Source: Kineococcus terrestris
Lineage (GTDB): Bacteria; Actinomycetota; Actinomycetes; Actinomycetales; Kineococcaceae
DNA: 64,000 nucleotides
Reading direction: 5' to 3' (one strand)
NCBI RefSeq assembly: GCF_041020765.1
Contig: NZ_JBEUEJ010000013.1
The position numbers were made by a program, and so were the translations under genes. The notes under the pieces are model-generated. The model was given only the letters and a program-made list of their open reading frames with translations, did no database searches and was not told the origin of the DNA. Below, in pieces: positions 38,997 to 46,967 of the stretch; position 1 is the stretch's first letter, and each line of letters begins with the position of its first letter.

Positions 38997-40742
38997 CACG
39001 CTGCGCGCCAGGCGGTGCAGCAGGTCGGGGGCGTCGTCGCGCGGCAGGACCACCTCGACGAACAGCGCCCGCGACGGCTCGGCGCGCCGCTCGGCCAGCA
39101 CGGCCACCAGCTCGCCGACGGTCGTGACGCGGCGCACGAGGGTGCCCGGCGCGCCCAGCGCCGCGGGCAGCGCGGTCCAGTCCCACGCCACGACGTCCTG
39201 GTAGACGGCCTCGGGGCTGCGGATGGCCCGCTCGACGGTGTAGCCGTCGTTGTTGAGGACCAGCACCGTCGGCGCGGCGGCCGCCAGGCCCGGCTGCAGC
39301 AGCCGGCCCAGCTCCTGCACCGTCAGCTGCGCCGACCCGTCGCCGATGACGAGGACCGTCTCGCGGCCGGGGTCGGCCAGCAGCGCGCCCAGCGTGGCGG
39401 GCAGCGTGTACCCGATGGAGGACCACACGGGCTGGCCCAGCAGGTCGCAGCCGTCGGGCAGGGTCATCTCCACCGCCCCGTAGAAGGAGGTGCCCGCCTC
39501 GGCGACGAGGAGGGTGCCCGGTCGCAGCCAGCGCTGCAGCACCGGCCAGAACGCCGCGTGGGTCAGCGCGTCCGCGTCCACGGCCACGGGGGCCGGGGCG
39601 GGCCGCGGCTCCTGGCGCGGCAGCGGCGCCGGCGCGGGGGAGCGCTCCAGCAGCGCCTCGTGCAGCAGGCGCAGGGAGTCGTCCAGGTAGACGCCCCAGA
39701 AGACGTCGCCGGCCACCCGGGCGTGGTCCAGCTGCAGGTCGACGGCCGCGTCCGGGTCGAAGCCGTGGGTGAAGGAGCCGGTGAGGAAGTCGGTCATGAC
39801 GGCGCCGGCCAGCACGAGCGGGGAGGCGGTGTCGACGCGGCGGCGGGTCTCCTCGGAGGTGGTGAACCGGCCCGCGTACACGCCGAGGTTCGCCGGGTGC
39901 GACTCGTCCAGCAGCGCCTTGGACGCCGACTGGGTGGCCACCCGCACCCCGTCGCAGGCCGCGACCGCGCGCATCCGCTCCTCCAGGTGGCGCCGGTGCA
40001 GGCGCGGTCCGGCCAGCACGGTGACCTCGGGGGCGCCGGCCAGGTGGGCGCGCAGCGCGGCGGCCAGCTCGGCGGTGCTGCCGGAGTCGCTGCGCAGCAC
40101 CCGCAGTGGCCGGGCCAGCGGGGCGGCCGAGACCCGGGCCACGGCCACGTCGGCGGGCACGCCGAGGTAGACGGGCTTGGAGGTGCCGACGGCCGTCAGC
40201 AGCGCCCGGTCGACCGCGGCGGCCGCGCCCTGGGCGCGCAGCACGGTCGCCGAGGCCGTCACCTCCGCGGCCACCCGCACGAAGTGGTCGAAGTCGCCGT
40301 CGGCGAGGGAGTGGTGCAGCAGCGCGCCGGCGGCCTGCGCGCCGGTGGCCGGCATGCCGACGACCGAGACGACCGGCACGTCCTCGGCGCAGCTGCCGGC
40401 CAGGGCGTTGACCAGCGACAGCTCGCCCACGCCGAAGGTCGTCACGACGGCGGCCGGACCGCGCCGGATCCGCGCGTACCCGTCGGCGGCGTACCCGGCG
40501 TTCAGCTCGTTGGCCGAGCCGATCCAGCGCAGCGCCGGCTCCCCGTCCCCGGTGGTGGGCGCCAGCAGCTCGTCGAGCAGCGCGAGGTTGAAGTCGCCGG
40601 GCAGCCCGAACAGGTGCCGCACGCCCAGCTGCCGCAGGCGGTGCGCCAGGTAGGCGCCCACCGTCACCGTGCCGGCGGGCGCGCCCGTCCCGGCCGTCGC
40701 CGTCGCCGTCGTGCTGGTGCTGTCGCCCGCGGTGGTCGTCAT
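38991..40742 (-). CDS. Thiamine diphosphate 2-keto acid decarboxylase (indole/phenylpyruvate type)
   Basis: A 583-residue ThDP enzyme of the pyruvate/indolepyruvate decarboxylase branch. It has VTVGAYLAHRLRQLGVRHLFGLPGDFNLALLDELL, the catalytic Glu in WIGSANELNAGYAADGYAR, the HH pair in GALLHHSLADGD, and the ThDP/Mg motif GDGSAQLTVQELGRLL ending at VLNNDGYTVER. It likely turns aromatic or branched 2-keto acids to aldehydes, the Ehrlich-type step. ATG 40742 is chosen because TGTCAT (minus strand, 40750-40755) ends seven bases before it. An Lrp-type regulator is divergent across a palindrome, suggesting control by an amino acid. Confidence 0.9.
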   Translation of the reverse strand: MTTTAGDSTSTTATATAGTGAPAGTVTVGAYLAHRLRQLGVRHLFGLPGDFNLALLDELLAPTTGDGEPALRWIGSANELNAGYAADGYARIRRGPAAVVTTFGVGELSLVNALAGSCAEDVPVVSVVGMPATGAQAAGALLHHSLADGDFDHFVRVAAEVTASATVLRAQGAAAAVDRALLTAVGTSKPVYLGVPADVAVARVSAAPLARPLRVLRSDSGSTAELAAALRAHLAGAPEVTVLAGPRLHRRHLEERMRAVAACDGVRVATQSASKALLDESHPANLGVYAGRFTTSEETRRRVDTASPLVLAGAVMTDFLTGSFTHGFDPDAAVDLQLDHARVAGDVFWGVYLDDSLRLLHEALLERSPAPAPLPRQEPRPAPAPVAVDADALTHAAFWPVLQRWLRPGTLLVAEAGTSFYGAVEMTLPDGCDLLGQPVWSSIGYTLPATLGALLADPGRETVLVIGDGSAQLTVQELGRLLQPGLAAAAPTVLVLNNDGYTVERAIRSPEAVYQDVVAWDWTALPAALGAPGTLVRRVTTVGELVAVLAERRAEPSRALFVEVVLPRDDAPDLLHRLARSVR

Positions 40743-40792
40743 GCCCGCGATGACAGCCACCGCGGGGCGCGGTGCGCAACAGCCGTCACCGC

Positions 40793-40813
40793 GACTGGTC
40801 AGATCGACCAGTC
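40793..40813. promoter_or_regulatory. Candidate Lrp operator in the decarboxylase/Lrp intergenic region
   Basis: An 8+8 inverted repeat GACTGGTC (40793-40800) and GACCAGTC (40806-40813) with spacer AGATC, midway between the divergent starts. Lrp/AsnC proteins that sit beside their target usually bind such a site to control both genes. Confidence 0.7.
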
Positions 40814-40831
40814 ACGGCCGGCCCGGGCCCC

Positions 40832-40837
40832 TAGGGT
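40832..40837 (+). promoter_or_regulatory. Candidate -10 (TAGGGT) of the Lrp gene, leaderless geometry
   Basis: TAGGGT ends seven bases before the GTG at 40845 and lies 18 bases right of the palindrome, so a bound regulator could cover the -35 region. Confidence 0.55.
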
Positions 40838-40844
40838 GGTCGTC

Positions 40845-41303
40845 GTGACGGGTCTCGACGGCACCGACCGGCGCATCCTGCTGGCGCTGGACCGCGACCC
40901 GCGCGCCACGGTGCAGCGGCTCTCGCTCGACCTGGGCCTGGCCCGGGGCACGGTCCACGCGCGGCTGGAGCGGCTGGCCCGCGAGGGCGTCCTGCGGCCG
41001 CACTCGGTGCGGGTACCGCCCGAGCGGGTCGGGCTGCCGATGCGGGCGGTCGTCACGGCCGAGGTGGACCAGGCGGAGTTCGCGCAGATGATCGCCGACG
41101 TGGCGCTCATCCCCGAGGTCGTGGAGTGCCTGGGCATCTCCGGCGACGACGACCTGCTCATCCAGGTCGCCGCCCGCGACGCCGACCACGTCTACGAGGT
41201 CACCCAGCGCATCACGGCGTGCCGCGGCATCCGGCGCACGTCCACCTCGATCGTGCTGCGCGAGCTCCTGGCGCACCGGATGGACCACCTCCTGCGGGGC
41301 TGA
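40845..41303 (+). CDS. Lrp/AsnC family transcriptional regulator
   Basis: A 152-residue regulator. The N-terminal HTH is LDGTDRRILLALDRDPRATVQRLSLDLGLARGTVHARLERLAREGVL, and the C-terminal RAM domain carries AVVTAEVDQAEFAQMIADVALIPEVVECLGISGDDDLLIQVAARDADHVYEVTQRI. It differs from E. coli Lrp in the ligand loop, as is usual for gene-specific members. It is divergent from the 2-keto acid decarboxylase, so it probably senses an aromatic or branched amino acid (inference). GTG start. Confidence 0.92.
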   Translation: MTGLDGTDRRILLALDRDPRATVQRLSLDLGLARGTVHARLERLAREGVLRPHSVRVPPERVGLPMRAVVTAEVDQAEFAQMIADVALIPEVVECLGISGDDDLLIQVAARDADHVYEVTQRITACRGIRRTSTSIVLRELLAHRMDHLLRG

Positions 41304-41725
41304 GCCCCTCCTCGTCCACAGGGCCGTCCACAGGACGGCACGGTCCACAGGCCGTCCACCGGCCGCGCACACCACCGCCCACAGCGCCGTCCACAGCCCC
41401 GGTCCGCCGGGTGCCCGCCGACGGGTCCCGAGGGGCCGCGACACGCCGAGCGGTGCGCGACACGCCGTCTCCTCGTCGTGTCCCAACCGTGACTCTCGGT
41501 AGTGGAACGCCTCCCGGGGGTCACCCGACGGGCCCCTGACCTGCGGGAACGCGGACGTCGCGGACCGTCCACAGCCTCGTCCCCAGGAGATGTGAATGAC
41601 ATCGGTGTGACACACCATCTTGTGGTGAGTGGACATGTCGGCCCCCAGGGGTAGTGTCGAAGCACACCCAGCAGGACGGGTCGCGACAGCGTCACCGCGA
41701 GGGCCCCGAGGGAAGGACCACCCCC
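41304..41725. other. Leader region upstream of nrdHIEF with repeated GTCCACAG
   Basis: 422 bases without a gene. GTCCACAG occurs at 41314-41321, 41326-41333, 41343-41350, 41389-41396 and 41567-41574, and GTCCACC at 41354. The last seven bases of a DnaA box (TTGTCCACA) match; the first two are mostly CC or CG, with 41312-41320 reading TCGTCCACA (8 of 9). A CACCA-TCTTG-TGGTG inverted repeat lies at 41613-41627 and GTGT-CGAA-GCACAC about 30 bases further on. Weak frames on the minus strand here are not convincing. Confidence 0.5.
41613..41627. promoter_or_regulatory. Candidate NrdR-type box
   Basis: CACCA-TCTTG-TGGTG inverted repeat 99 bases before nrdH, in an AT-richer island. A second loose repeat (GTGTCGAAGCACAC, near 41655) follows about three helical turns away. 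NrdR normally binds a pair of 16-bp boxes upstream of nrd operons. The match to the published consensus is only partial. Confidence 0.35.
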
Positions 41726-41971
41726 ATGAGCATCACCGTCTACAGCACCCCGTCCTGCGTGCAGTGCCGCATGACCTACCGTGCGCTGGACTCCAAGGGG
41801 CTCCCCTACGAGGTCGTCGACGTCACCGCCGACGAGCGCGCCCACGAGCTGGTCACGTCCCTCGGGTACGTGCAGGCGCCGGTCGTCGTGGCCGGCGAGG
41901 ACCACTGGTCGGGCTTCCGCCCCGACCGCATCGACGGCCTGGCCGACCGCCTCACGGCCGTCCCGGCGTGA
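41726..41971 (+). CDS. nrdH: NrdH redoxin
   Basis: An 81-residue glutaredoxin-like protein with thioredoxin-like activity that reduces the class Ib ribonucleotide reductase. The redox motif is STPSCVQCRMTYRAL (CVQC, the NrdH form) and the C-terminus has SLGYVQAPVVVAGEDHWSGFRPDRIDGL, where WSGFRPD is diagnostic of NrdH. ATG start behind GAAGGA. The stop overlaps nrdI by four bases. First gene of nrdHIE-F. Confidence 0.96.
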   Translation: MSITVYSTPSCVQCRMTYRALDSKGLPYEVVDVTADERAHELVTSLGYVQAPVVVAGEDHWSGFRPDRIDGLADRLTAVPA

Positions 41972-42363
41972 CCGGACCGGAGATCGTCTACTTCTCGAGC
42001 GTCTCCGGCAACACCCACCGGTTCGTCGGCAAGCTCGACGTCCCCGCGCGCCGCCTCCCGCTGCGCGCCGGCGACGAGCCGCTGGCGGTCACCGCCCCCT
42101 ACGTCCTGGTCCTGCCCACCTACGGCGGCGGGGGAGGTGCGGGAGCGGTCCCCAAGCAGGTCATCCGCTTCCTCAACGACCCCGCCAACCGCGCCCTCAT
42201 CCGGGGCGTGGTCGGGGCGGGCAACACCAACTTCGGGGAGCACTACGCCGTGGCCGGCGACATCGTCGCCGCCAAGTGCCGCGTGCCCCTCCTCCACCGC
42301 TTCGAGCTCTTCGGCACCCCGGACGACGTGCGTCGGGTGCGCGACGGATTGGACACGCTGTGA
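41968..42363 (+). CDS. nrdI: NrdI flavodoxin-like protein
   Basis: A 131-residue flavodoxin that feeds superoxide/peroxide to NrdF to assemble its Mn2-tyrosyl radical. The FMN phosphate loop is YFSSVSGNTHRFV, and VLVLPTYGGGGGAGAVPKQVIRFLND and GVVGAGNTNFGEHYAVAGDIVA are the second and third FMN contacts. The GTG start overlaps nrdH and the stop overlaps nrdE, each by four bases. Confidence 0.96.
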   Translation: MTGPEIVYFSSVSGNTHRFVGKLDVPARRLPLRAGDEPLAVTAPYVLVLPTYGGGGGAGAVPKQVIRFLNDPANRALIRGVVGAGNTNFGEHYAVAGDIVAAKCRVPLLHRFELFGTPDDVRRVRDGLDTL

Positions 42364-44528
42364 CCCTCACCTCCGACGCCCCCTCCACGCCGGGCGCCGT
42401 CCCCGCCCAGGCCGCCCCCGCGCCGGGCTACCACACGCTCAACGCGCTGCTGAACCTCTGGGACGCCGAGGGGCGCATCCAGTTCGAGGCCGACCGCGAG
42501 GCCGCGCGCCAGTACTTCCTGCAGCACGTGAACCCGCGCACGGTGCGCTTCGAGGACCTGCGCGCCCGCCTGGACCACATGGTCGCCGAGGGCTACTACG
42601 AGCGGGAGGTCCTGGACCGCTACCGCTACGAGTTCGTCCGCGACGTCACCGACCGCGCGCACGCGGCGCGCTTCCGCTTCCAGACCTTCCTGGGCGCCTT
42701 CAAGTTCTACACGAGCTACGCGCTGAAGACCTTCGACGGCACGCAGTACCTGGAGAACTTCGAGGACCGCGCCGTCATGACGGCCCTCACCCTCGCCGAC
42801 GGCGACGAGGCGCTGGCCACGGCCATCGTCGACGAGGTCATGGCCGGGCGCTTCCAGCCCGCCACGCCGACCTTCCTCAACGCCGGCAAGGCCTCGCGCG
42901 GGGAGCTCGTCTCCTGCTTCCTGCTGCGCATCGAGGACGACATGGAGTCCATCGGCCGCAGCATCAACTCGGCGCTGCAGCTGTCCAAGCGCGGTGGCGG
43001 CGTCGCGCTGCTGCTGAGCAACATCCGCGAGTACGGCGCGCCCATCAAGCGCATCCAGAACCAGTCCTCCGGCGTCATCCCCGTGATGAAGCTGCTGGAG
43101 GACTCCTTCTCCTACGCCAACCAGCTCGGGGCCCGCCAGGGCGCCGGCGCGGTGTACCTGTCGGCGCACCACCCGGACATCCTGCGCTTCCTGGACACCA
43201 AGCGCGAGAACGCCGACGAGAAGATCCGCATCAAGACCCTCAGCCTGGGCGTCGTGGTGCCGGACATCACCTTCGAGCTCGCCAAGAACAACGAGCCGAT
43301 GCACCTGTTCTCGCCCTACGACGTCGAGCGCGTCTACGGCGTCCCGTTCGGCGACCTGTCGGTGACCGAGAAGTACCGCGAGATGGTCGCCGACGACCGC
43401 ATCCGCAAGACGACGATCGACGCGCGCGAGTTCTTCCAGACGCTGGCCGAGCTGCAGTTCGAGTCGGGCTACCCGTACATCGTGTTCGAGGACACGGTGA
43501 ACCGGGCCAACCCGGTCGAGGGCCGCATCAACATGTCGAACCTGTGCTCGGAGATCCTGCAGGTCAACACGCCGAGCAGGCTGGGCGAGGACCTCGGCTA
43601 CGAGGTCGTCGGCAAGGACATCTCCTGCAACCTCGGCTCGCTCAACATCGCGCTGACGATGGACGGCGGGGACCTGGGCCGCAGCGTCGAGACCGCCGTG
43701 CGCGCCCTGACGGCCGTCTCGGTCGCCAGCGACATCCGCTCCGTGCCCTCGATCGCCAACGGCAACGCCCGCTCGCACGCCATCGGCCTGGGGCAGATGA
43801 ACCTGCACGGCTACCTGGCGCGCGAGCACGTGCGCTACGGCAGCCCCGAGGCCGTGGACTTCACCGGCGCCTACTTCGCCGCGGTGCTGTTCCACGCGCT
43901 GCGCGCCTCCAACCTCATCGCCACCGAGCGCGGGCAGGTCTTCGAGGGCTTCGAGCGCTCCGCCTACGCCGACGGCTCCTTCTTCGACAAGTACACCGAG
44001 CGCTCCTGGGCGCCGGCCACCGAGCGGGCCGCCGAGCTGTTCGCCCGCGCCGGGATCGACCTGCCGACCCAGCAGGACTGGCGCGAGCTGAAGGCCGCCG
44101 TCGCCGAGCACGGGCTGTTCAACCAGAACCTGCAGGCCGTCCCGCCCACCGGCTCGATCAGCTACATCAACAACTCGACGTCGTCGATCCACCCGATCGC
44201 GTCGAAGATCGAGATCCGCAAGGAGGGCAAGCTCGGCCGCGTGTACTACCCGGCGCCGTTCATGACGAACGAGAACCTGGAGTACTACGAGGACGCGTAC
44301 GAGATCGGCCCCGAAAAGATCATCGACACGTACGCGGCGGCCACGGAGCACGTCGACCAGGGCCTGTCCCTGACGCTGTTCTTCAAGGACACCGCGACCA
44401 CGCGCGACATCAACCGCGCGCAGATCTACGCCTGGCGCAAGGGCATCAAGACGATCTACTACATCCGCATCCGGCAGATGGCGCTCGAGGGCACCGAGGT
44501 CCAGGGCTGCGTCAGCTGCATGCTGTGA
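42360..44528 (+). CDS. nrdE: Class Ib ribonucleotide reductase alpha subunit
   Basis: The catalytic subunit reducing ribonucleoside diphosphates. The 722-residue length is standard. Key sites: NAGKASRGELVSCFLL (reducible Cys), SKRGGGVALLLSNIRE, the N-x-C-x-E triad in NMSNLCSEILQVN (thiyl radical Cys), a second reducible Cys within KDISCNLGSLNI, the PPTGSISYINNSTSSIHP loop and the C-terminal redox pair VQGCVSCML read by NrdH. It lacks the ATP-cone, as expected for NrdE. A first 20 residues are Ala/Pro rich. GTG start overlaps nrdI. A large hairpin (44556-44600) separates it from nrdF. Confidence 0.97.
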   Translation: MTLTSDAPSTPGAVPAQAAPAPGYHTLNALLNLWDAEGRIQFEADREAARQYFLQHVNPRTVRFEDLRARLDHMVAEGYYEREVLDRYRYEFVRDVTDRAHAARFRFQTFLGAFKFYTSYALKTFDGTQYLENFEDRAVMTALTLADGDEALATAIVDEVMAGRFQPATPTFLNAGKASRGELVSCFLLRIEDDMESIGRSINSALQLSKRGGGVALLLSNIREYGAPIKRIQNQSSGVIPVMKLLEDSFSYANQLGARQGAGAVYLSAHHPDILRFLDTKRENADEKIRIKTLSLGVVVPDITFELAKNNEPMHLFSPYDVERVYGVPFGDLSVTEKYREMVADDRIRKTTIDAREFFQTLAELQFESGYPYIVFEDTVNRANPVEGRINMSNLCSEILQVNTPSRLGEDLGYEVVGKDISCNLGSLNIALTMDGGDLGRSVETAVRALTAVSVASDIRSVPSIANGNARSHAIGLGQMNLHGYLAREHVRYGSPEAVDFTGAYFAAVLFHALRASNLIATERGQVFEGFERSAYADGSFFDKYTERSWAPATERAAELFARAGIDLPTQQDWRELKAAVAEHGLFNQNLQAVPPTGSISYINNSTSSIHPIASKIEIRKEGKLGRVYYPAPFMTNENLEYYEDAYEIGPEKIIDTYAAATEHVDQGLSLTLFFKDTATTRDINRAQIYAWRKGIKTIYYIRIRQMALEGTEVQGCVSCML

Positions 44529-44555
44529 CGGCGGGCCCCGCCCGCCACCCCTAGA

Positions 44556-44600
44556 CGCACCGCACCGCCGGCACCCGCGAGAACCCGGCGGTGCGGTGCG
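44556..44600. terminator. Strong hairpin between nrdE and nrdF
   Basis: A 16-bp perfect stem (44556-44571 with 44585-44600, built from CGCACCGC and its partner) around a 13-base loop, 27 bases after the nrdE stop and 70 before nrdF. No T-run follows. It may be a partial terminator, RNase processing site or mRNA stabiliser that sets the NrdE to NrdF ratio. Confidence 0.6.
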
Positions 44601-44669
44601 CACCACCCGCACCAGCCGGCCCCACCAGCAGCCCGTCCGGGCGGTCGACACGACGACGGAGAAGGAACC

Positions 44670-45641
44670 GTGGACAAGCTCAAGCTCATCGACCGCGTGA
44701 ACGCGATCAACTGGAACCGGGTCCCGGACGAGAAGGACCTGGAGGTCTGGAACCGGCTGACCTCCAACTTCTGGCTGCCGGAGAAGGTGCCGCTGTCCAA
44801 CGACGTGCAGTCGTGGGCGCGCCTGACCCCCACCGAGCGCACCCTGACGATGCGGGTCTTCACCGGCCTGACCCTGCTGGACACCATCCAGGGCACCGTC
44901 GGCGCCGTCTCGCTCATCCCCGACGCGATCACGCCGCACGAGGAGGCCGTCTACACGAACATCGCGTTCATGGAGTCGGTGCACGCGCGCAGCTACTCCT
45001 CGATCTTCTCCACGCTGGCCTCCACGCAGGAGATCGACGAGGCCTTCACCTGGTCGGAGGAGAACGAGGCGCTGCAGCGCAAGGCGTCGATCGTGCTGGA
45101 GTACTACCACGGCGACGACCCGCTCAAGCGCAAGGTGGCCTCCACCCTGCTGGAGAGCTTCCTGTTCTACTCCGGCTTCTTCCTGCCGATGCACTTCTCC
45201 TCGCGCGCGCAGCTGACGAACACCGCCGACCTGATCCGGCTGATCATCCGCGACGAGGCCGTGCACGGGTACTACATCGGCTACAAGTACCAGCGCGGGC
45301 TGGAGCGCGTCGACGAGGCCAAGCGGCAGGAGATGAAGGACTACACCTTCGACCTGCTCTTCGAGCTGTACGACAACGAGTGCAAGTACACGGCCGACCT
45401 GTACGACAACGTCGGCCTCACCGAGGACGTCAAGACGTTCCTGCACTACAACGCCAACAAGGCGCTGATGAACCTCGGCTACGAGGGCATGTTCCCCGCC
45501 GACGCCACCAGGGTGGACGCGGCGATCCTGTCGGCGCTGTCGCCCAACGCCGACGAGAACCACGACTTCTTCTCCGGCTCCGGGTCCAGCTACGTCATCG
45601 GCAAGGCCGTGGCCACCGAGGACGAGGACTGGGAGTTCTGA
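44670..45641 (+). CDS. nrdF: Class Ib ribonucleotide reductase beta subunit
   Basis: The radical-bearing subunit with a di-manganese site. The 323-residue protein shows the ligands in order: LLDTIQG (Asp), NIAFMESVHARSYSSIF (Glu, His and the radical Tyr), LLESFLFYSGFF (Glu) and IIRDEAVHGYYIGYKYQ (Glu, His). The C-terminal EDWEF is the tail that docks in NrdE. GTG start behind GGAGAAGGA. A gap of 141 bases after nrdE includes a strong hairpin. Transcription ends at the bidirectional terminator that follows. Confidence 0.97.
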   Translation: MDKLKLIDRVNAINWNRVPDEKDLEVWNRLTSNFWLPEKVPLSNDVQSWARLTPTERTLTMRVFTGLTLLDTIQGTVGAVSLIPDAITPHEEAVYTNIAFMESVHARSYSSIFSTLASTQEIDEAFTWSEENEALQRKASIVLEYYHGDDPLKRKVASTLLESFLFYSGFFLPMHFSSRAQLTNTADLIRLIIRDEAVHGYYIGYKYQRGLERVDEAKRQEMKDYTFDLLFELYDNECKYTADLYDNVGLTEDVKTFLHYNANKALMNLGYEGMFPADATRVDAAILSALSPNADENHDFFSGSGSSYVIGKAVATEDEDWEF

Positions 45642-45650
45642 GCTGAGCCC

Positions 45651-45693
45651 GCCGGCCGCGCGGGGACCCCGGCGGGGTCCTCACGCGGCCGGC
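45651..45693. terminator. Bidirectional terminator between nrdF and the GT2 gene
   Basis: A stem of about 20 bp with a GGC loop: outer arm GCCGGCCGCG (45651-45660) with CGCGGCCGGC (45684-45693), and inner arm GGACCCC/GGGGTCC (45664-45670 and 45674-45680), joined through one mismatch and one G-U pair. It includes the stop codon of the opposing GT2 gene (45681-45683). Confidence 0.75.
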
Positions 45694-46967
45694 TGCTCGT
45701 CCACCACGAGGGTCTCCGCGCTGCGGGTGCGCGCCGTCTTGGCCCACGTGCGCTGACCGCGCGCCACCCGCAGCACCGCCCACCAGCCGGCGACGTACCA
45801 CAGCCACGCGTACAGGACGTACAGGTGGGCGTAGGCCATCGCCGTGCGCAGCGGCACGGGGGTGCGGGTCCAGTACACGTAGCCCAGCACGGGCGCCAGG
45901 GCGAAGGTGATGGCGTAGAAGCCGAGCAGCACCAGCGGCTCGGTGGCCAGGAACGCCACGAGCGGGTGCCCGGTGTCCAGCAGCGACAGCACCACCCAGC
46001 CGAGCAGCAGCGGCGGCAGGACGCTCGTGAGCAGGATGACGAACGGCGCCGTCAGGTGGTGCAGCAGGTCCAGGCTCGTGCGCACCCCCAGGGGCGAGCG
46101 CACGACCAGCGGCACCCGCCGCAGGCACTGCAGGTGGCCCTGGAACCACCGCGAGCGCTGGCGCACCAGGCGGCGCGGGGACAGCACCGCCTGCTGGGCC
46201 ACGTACGTGCCGGGGCAGAAGTCGTTGCGCCAGCCGAGCGCCAGCAGGCGCAGGCCGAGGTCCAGGTCCTCGGTCAGGCACGGCGTCCACGGCGCCCGGC
46301 CGAGGTCCTGCAGCGCGCTCAGGCGGGTGAACTGCCCGTTGCCGCCCAGCCCGACGCTGCCCACCCGGGTGCGGGCCCGCTGGTAGACCTCGGTGAACGC
46401 CACGAACTCCAGGTCCTGCATGCGCGCCAGCAGGGACTCCTCGACGTTGTACATGCGCACCCCGACCTGCGCCCCGCCGCAGCGGGGGTCGGCGAAGCTG
46501 CGCGCGGCCTCCTCGAACATCCCCGGCGCGGGCCGGCCGTCCGCGTCGAGGACGACCACGACGACGTCGTGCGGGTCGCGGCCGGCGACGATGTCGGAGT
46601 CGCAGACGTGGCGGTAGGCGGCGTTGAGCGCCTCGCCCTTGCCCTGCCGCGCGTGCGGCGGCCGCCGGCGCAGCAGGTGCACGCGGGGGTCCTCGCGGGC
46701 GTGCGCGAGCACGAGGTCGGCGGTGGCGTCGGTGGACCCGTCGTCGACGACGAGGACGAGGACGTTGCCGGGCGCGGACGCCCGCAGCCGCGCGAGGCTG
46801 CGGTCGATCACCACGCCCTCGTCCAGGCAGGGCACGAGGACCACGAACACCAGCTCGCGCGGCGCCTCGGCCGTGCGGGCGCGGGTGGTGCGCGAGAGGG
46901 CGAACATCACGCCGCTGTGCCCCAGGAACAGGACGATCGTCAGCGTGATGGGCAGCAGGGGGCTCAC
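45681..46967 (-). CDS. Processive family 2 glycosyltransferase (polysaccharide synthase)
   Basis: A 428-residue membrane synthase. One N-terminal helix (LLPITLTIVLFLGHSGVMFAL), a cytoplasmic GT-A domain and three or four C-terminal helices from about residue 300. The processive motif set is complete: VPCLDEG, VVDDGSTDATADLV (D), VVVLDADGRPAPGMF (DxD), TPCLTEDLDLGLRLL (TED) and QRSRWFQGHL, the QxxRW motif of cellulose, chitin, hyaluronan and PNAG synthases. It most resembles the PgaC/IcaA/NodC group. It overlaps the UDP-GlcNAc 2-epimerase stop by four bases, so its donor may be UDP-ManNAc or UDP-GlcNAc. It has no PilZ domain. Confidence 0.88.
   Translation of the reverse strand: MSPLLPITLTIVLFLGHSGVMFALSRTTRARTAEAPRELVFVVLVPCLDEGVVIDRSLARLRASAPGNVLVLVVDDGSTDATADLVLAHAREDPRVHLLRRRPPHARQGKGEALNAAYRHVCDSDIVAGRDPHDVVVVVLDADGRPAPGMFEEAARSFADPRCGGAQVGVRMYNVEESLLARMQDLEFVAFTEVYQRARTRVGSVGLGGNGQFTRLSALQDLGRAPWTPCLTEDLDLGLRLLALGWRNDFCPGTYVAQQAVLSPRRLVRQRSRWFQGHLQCLRRVPLVVRSPLGVRTSLDLLHHLTAPFVILLTSVLPPLLLGWVVLSLLDTGHPLVAFLATEPLVLLGFYAITFALAPVLGYVYWTRTPVPLRTAMAYAHLYVLYAWLWYVAGWWAVLRVARGQRTWAKTARTRSAETLVVDEQPAA

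Noticed and set aside
41192..41905. 237-codon minus-strand frame across the nrd leader and nrdH
   Set aside because: It overlaps nrdH and the Lrp gene end, lacks motifs and runs through the repeat-rich control region.
42243..45563. A 1106-codon open frame on the minus strand across nrdE and nrdF
   Set aside because: It is a shadow of the real nrd genes. Third-position GC favours the plus frames, which have complete family motifs, while this frame has none.
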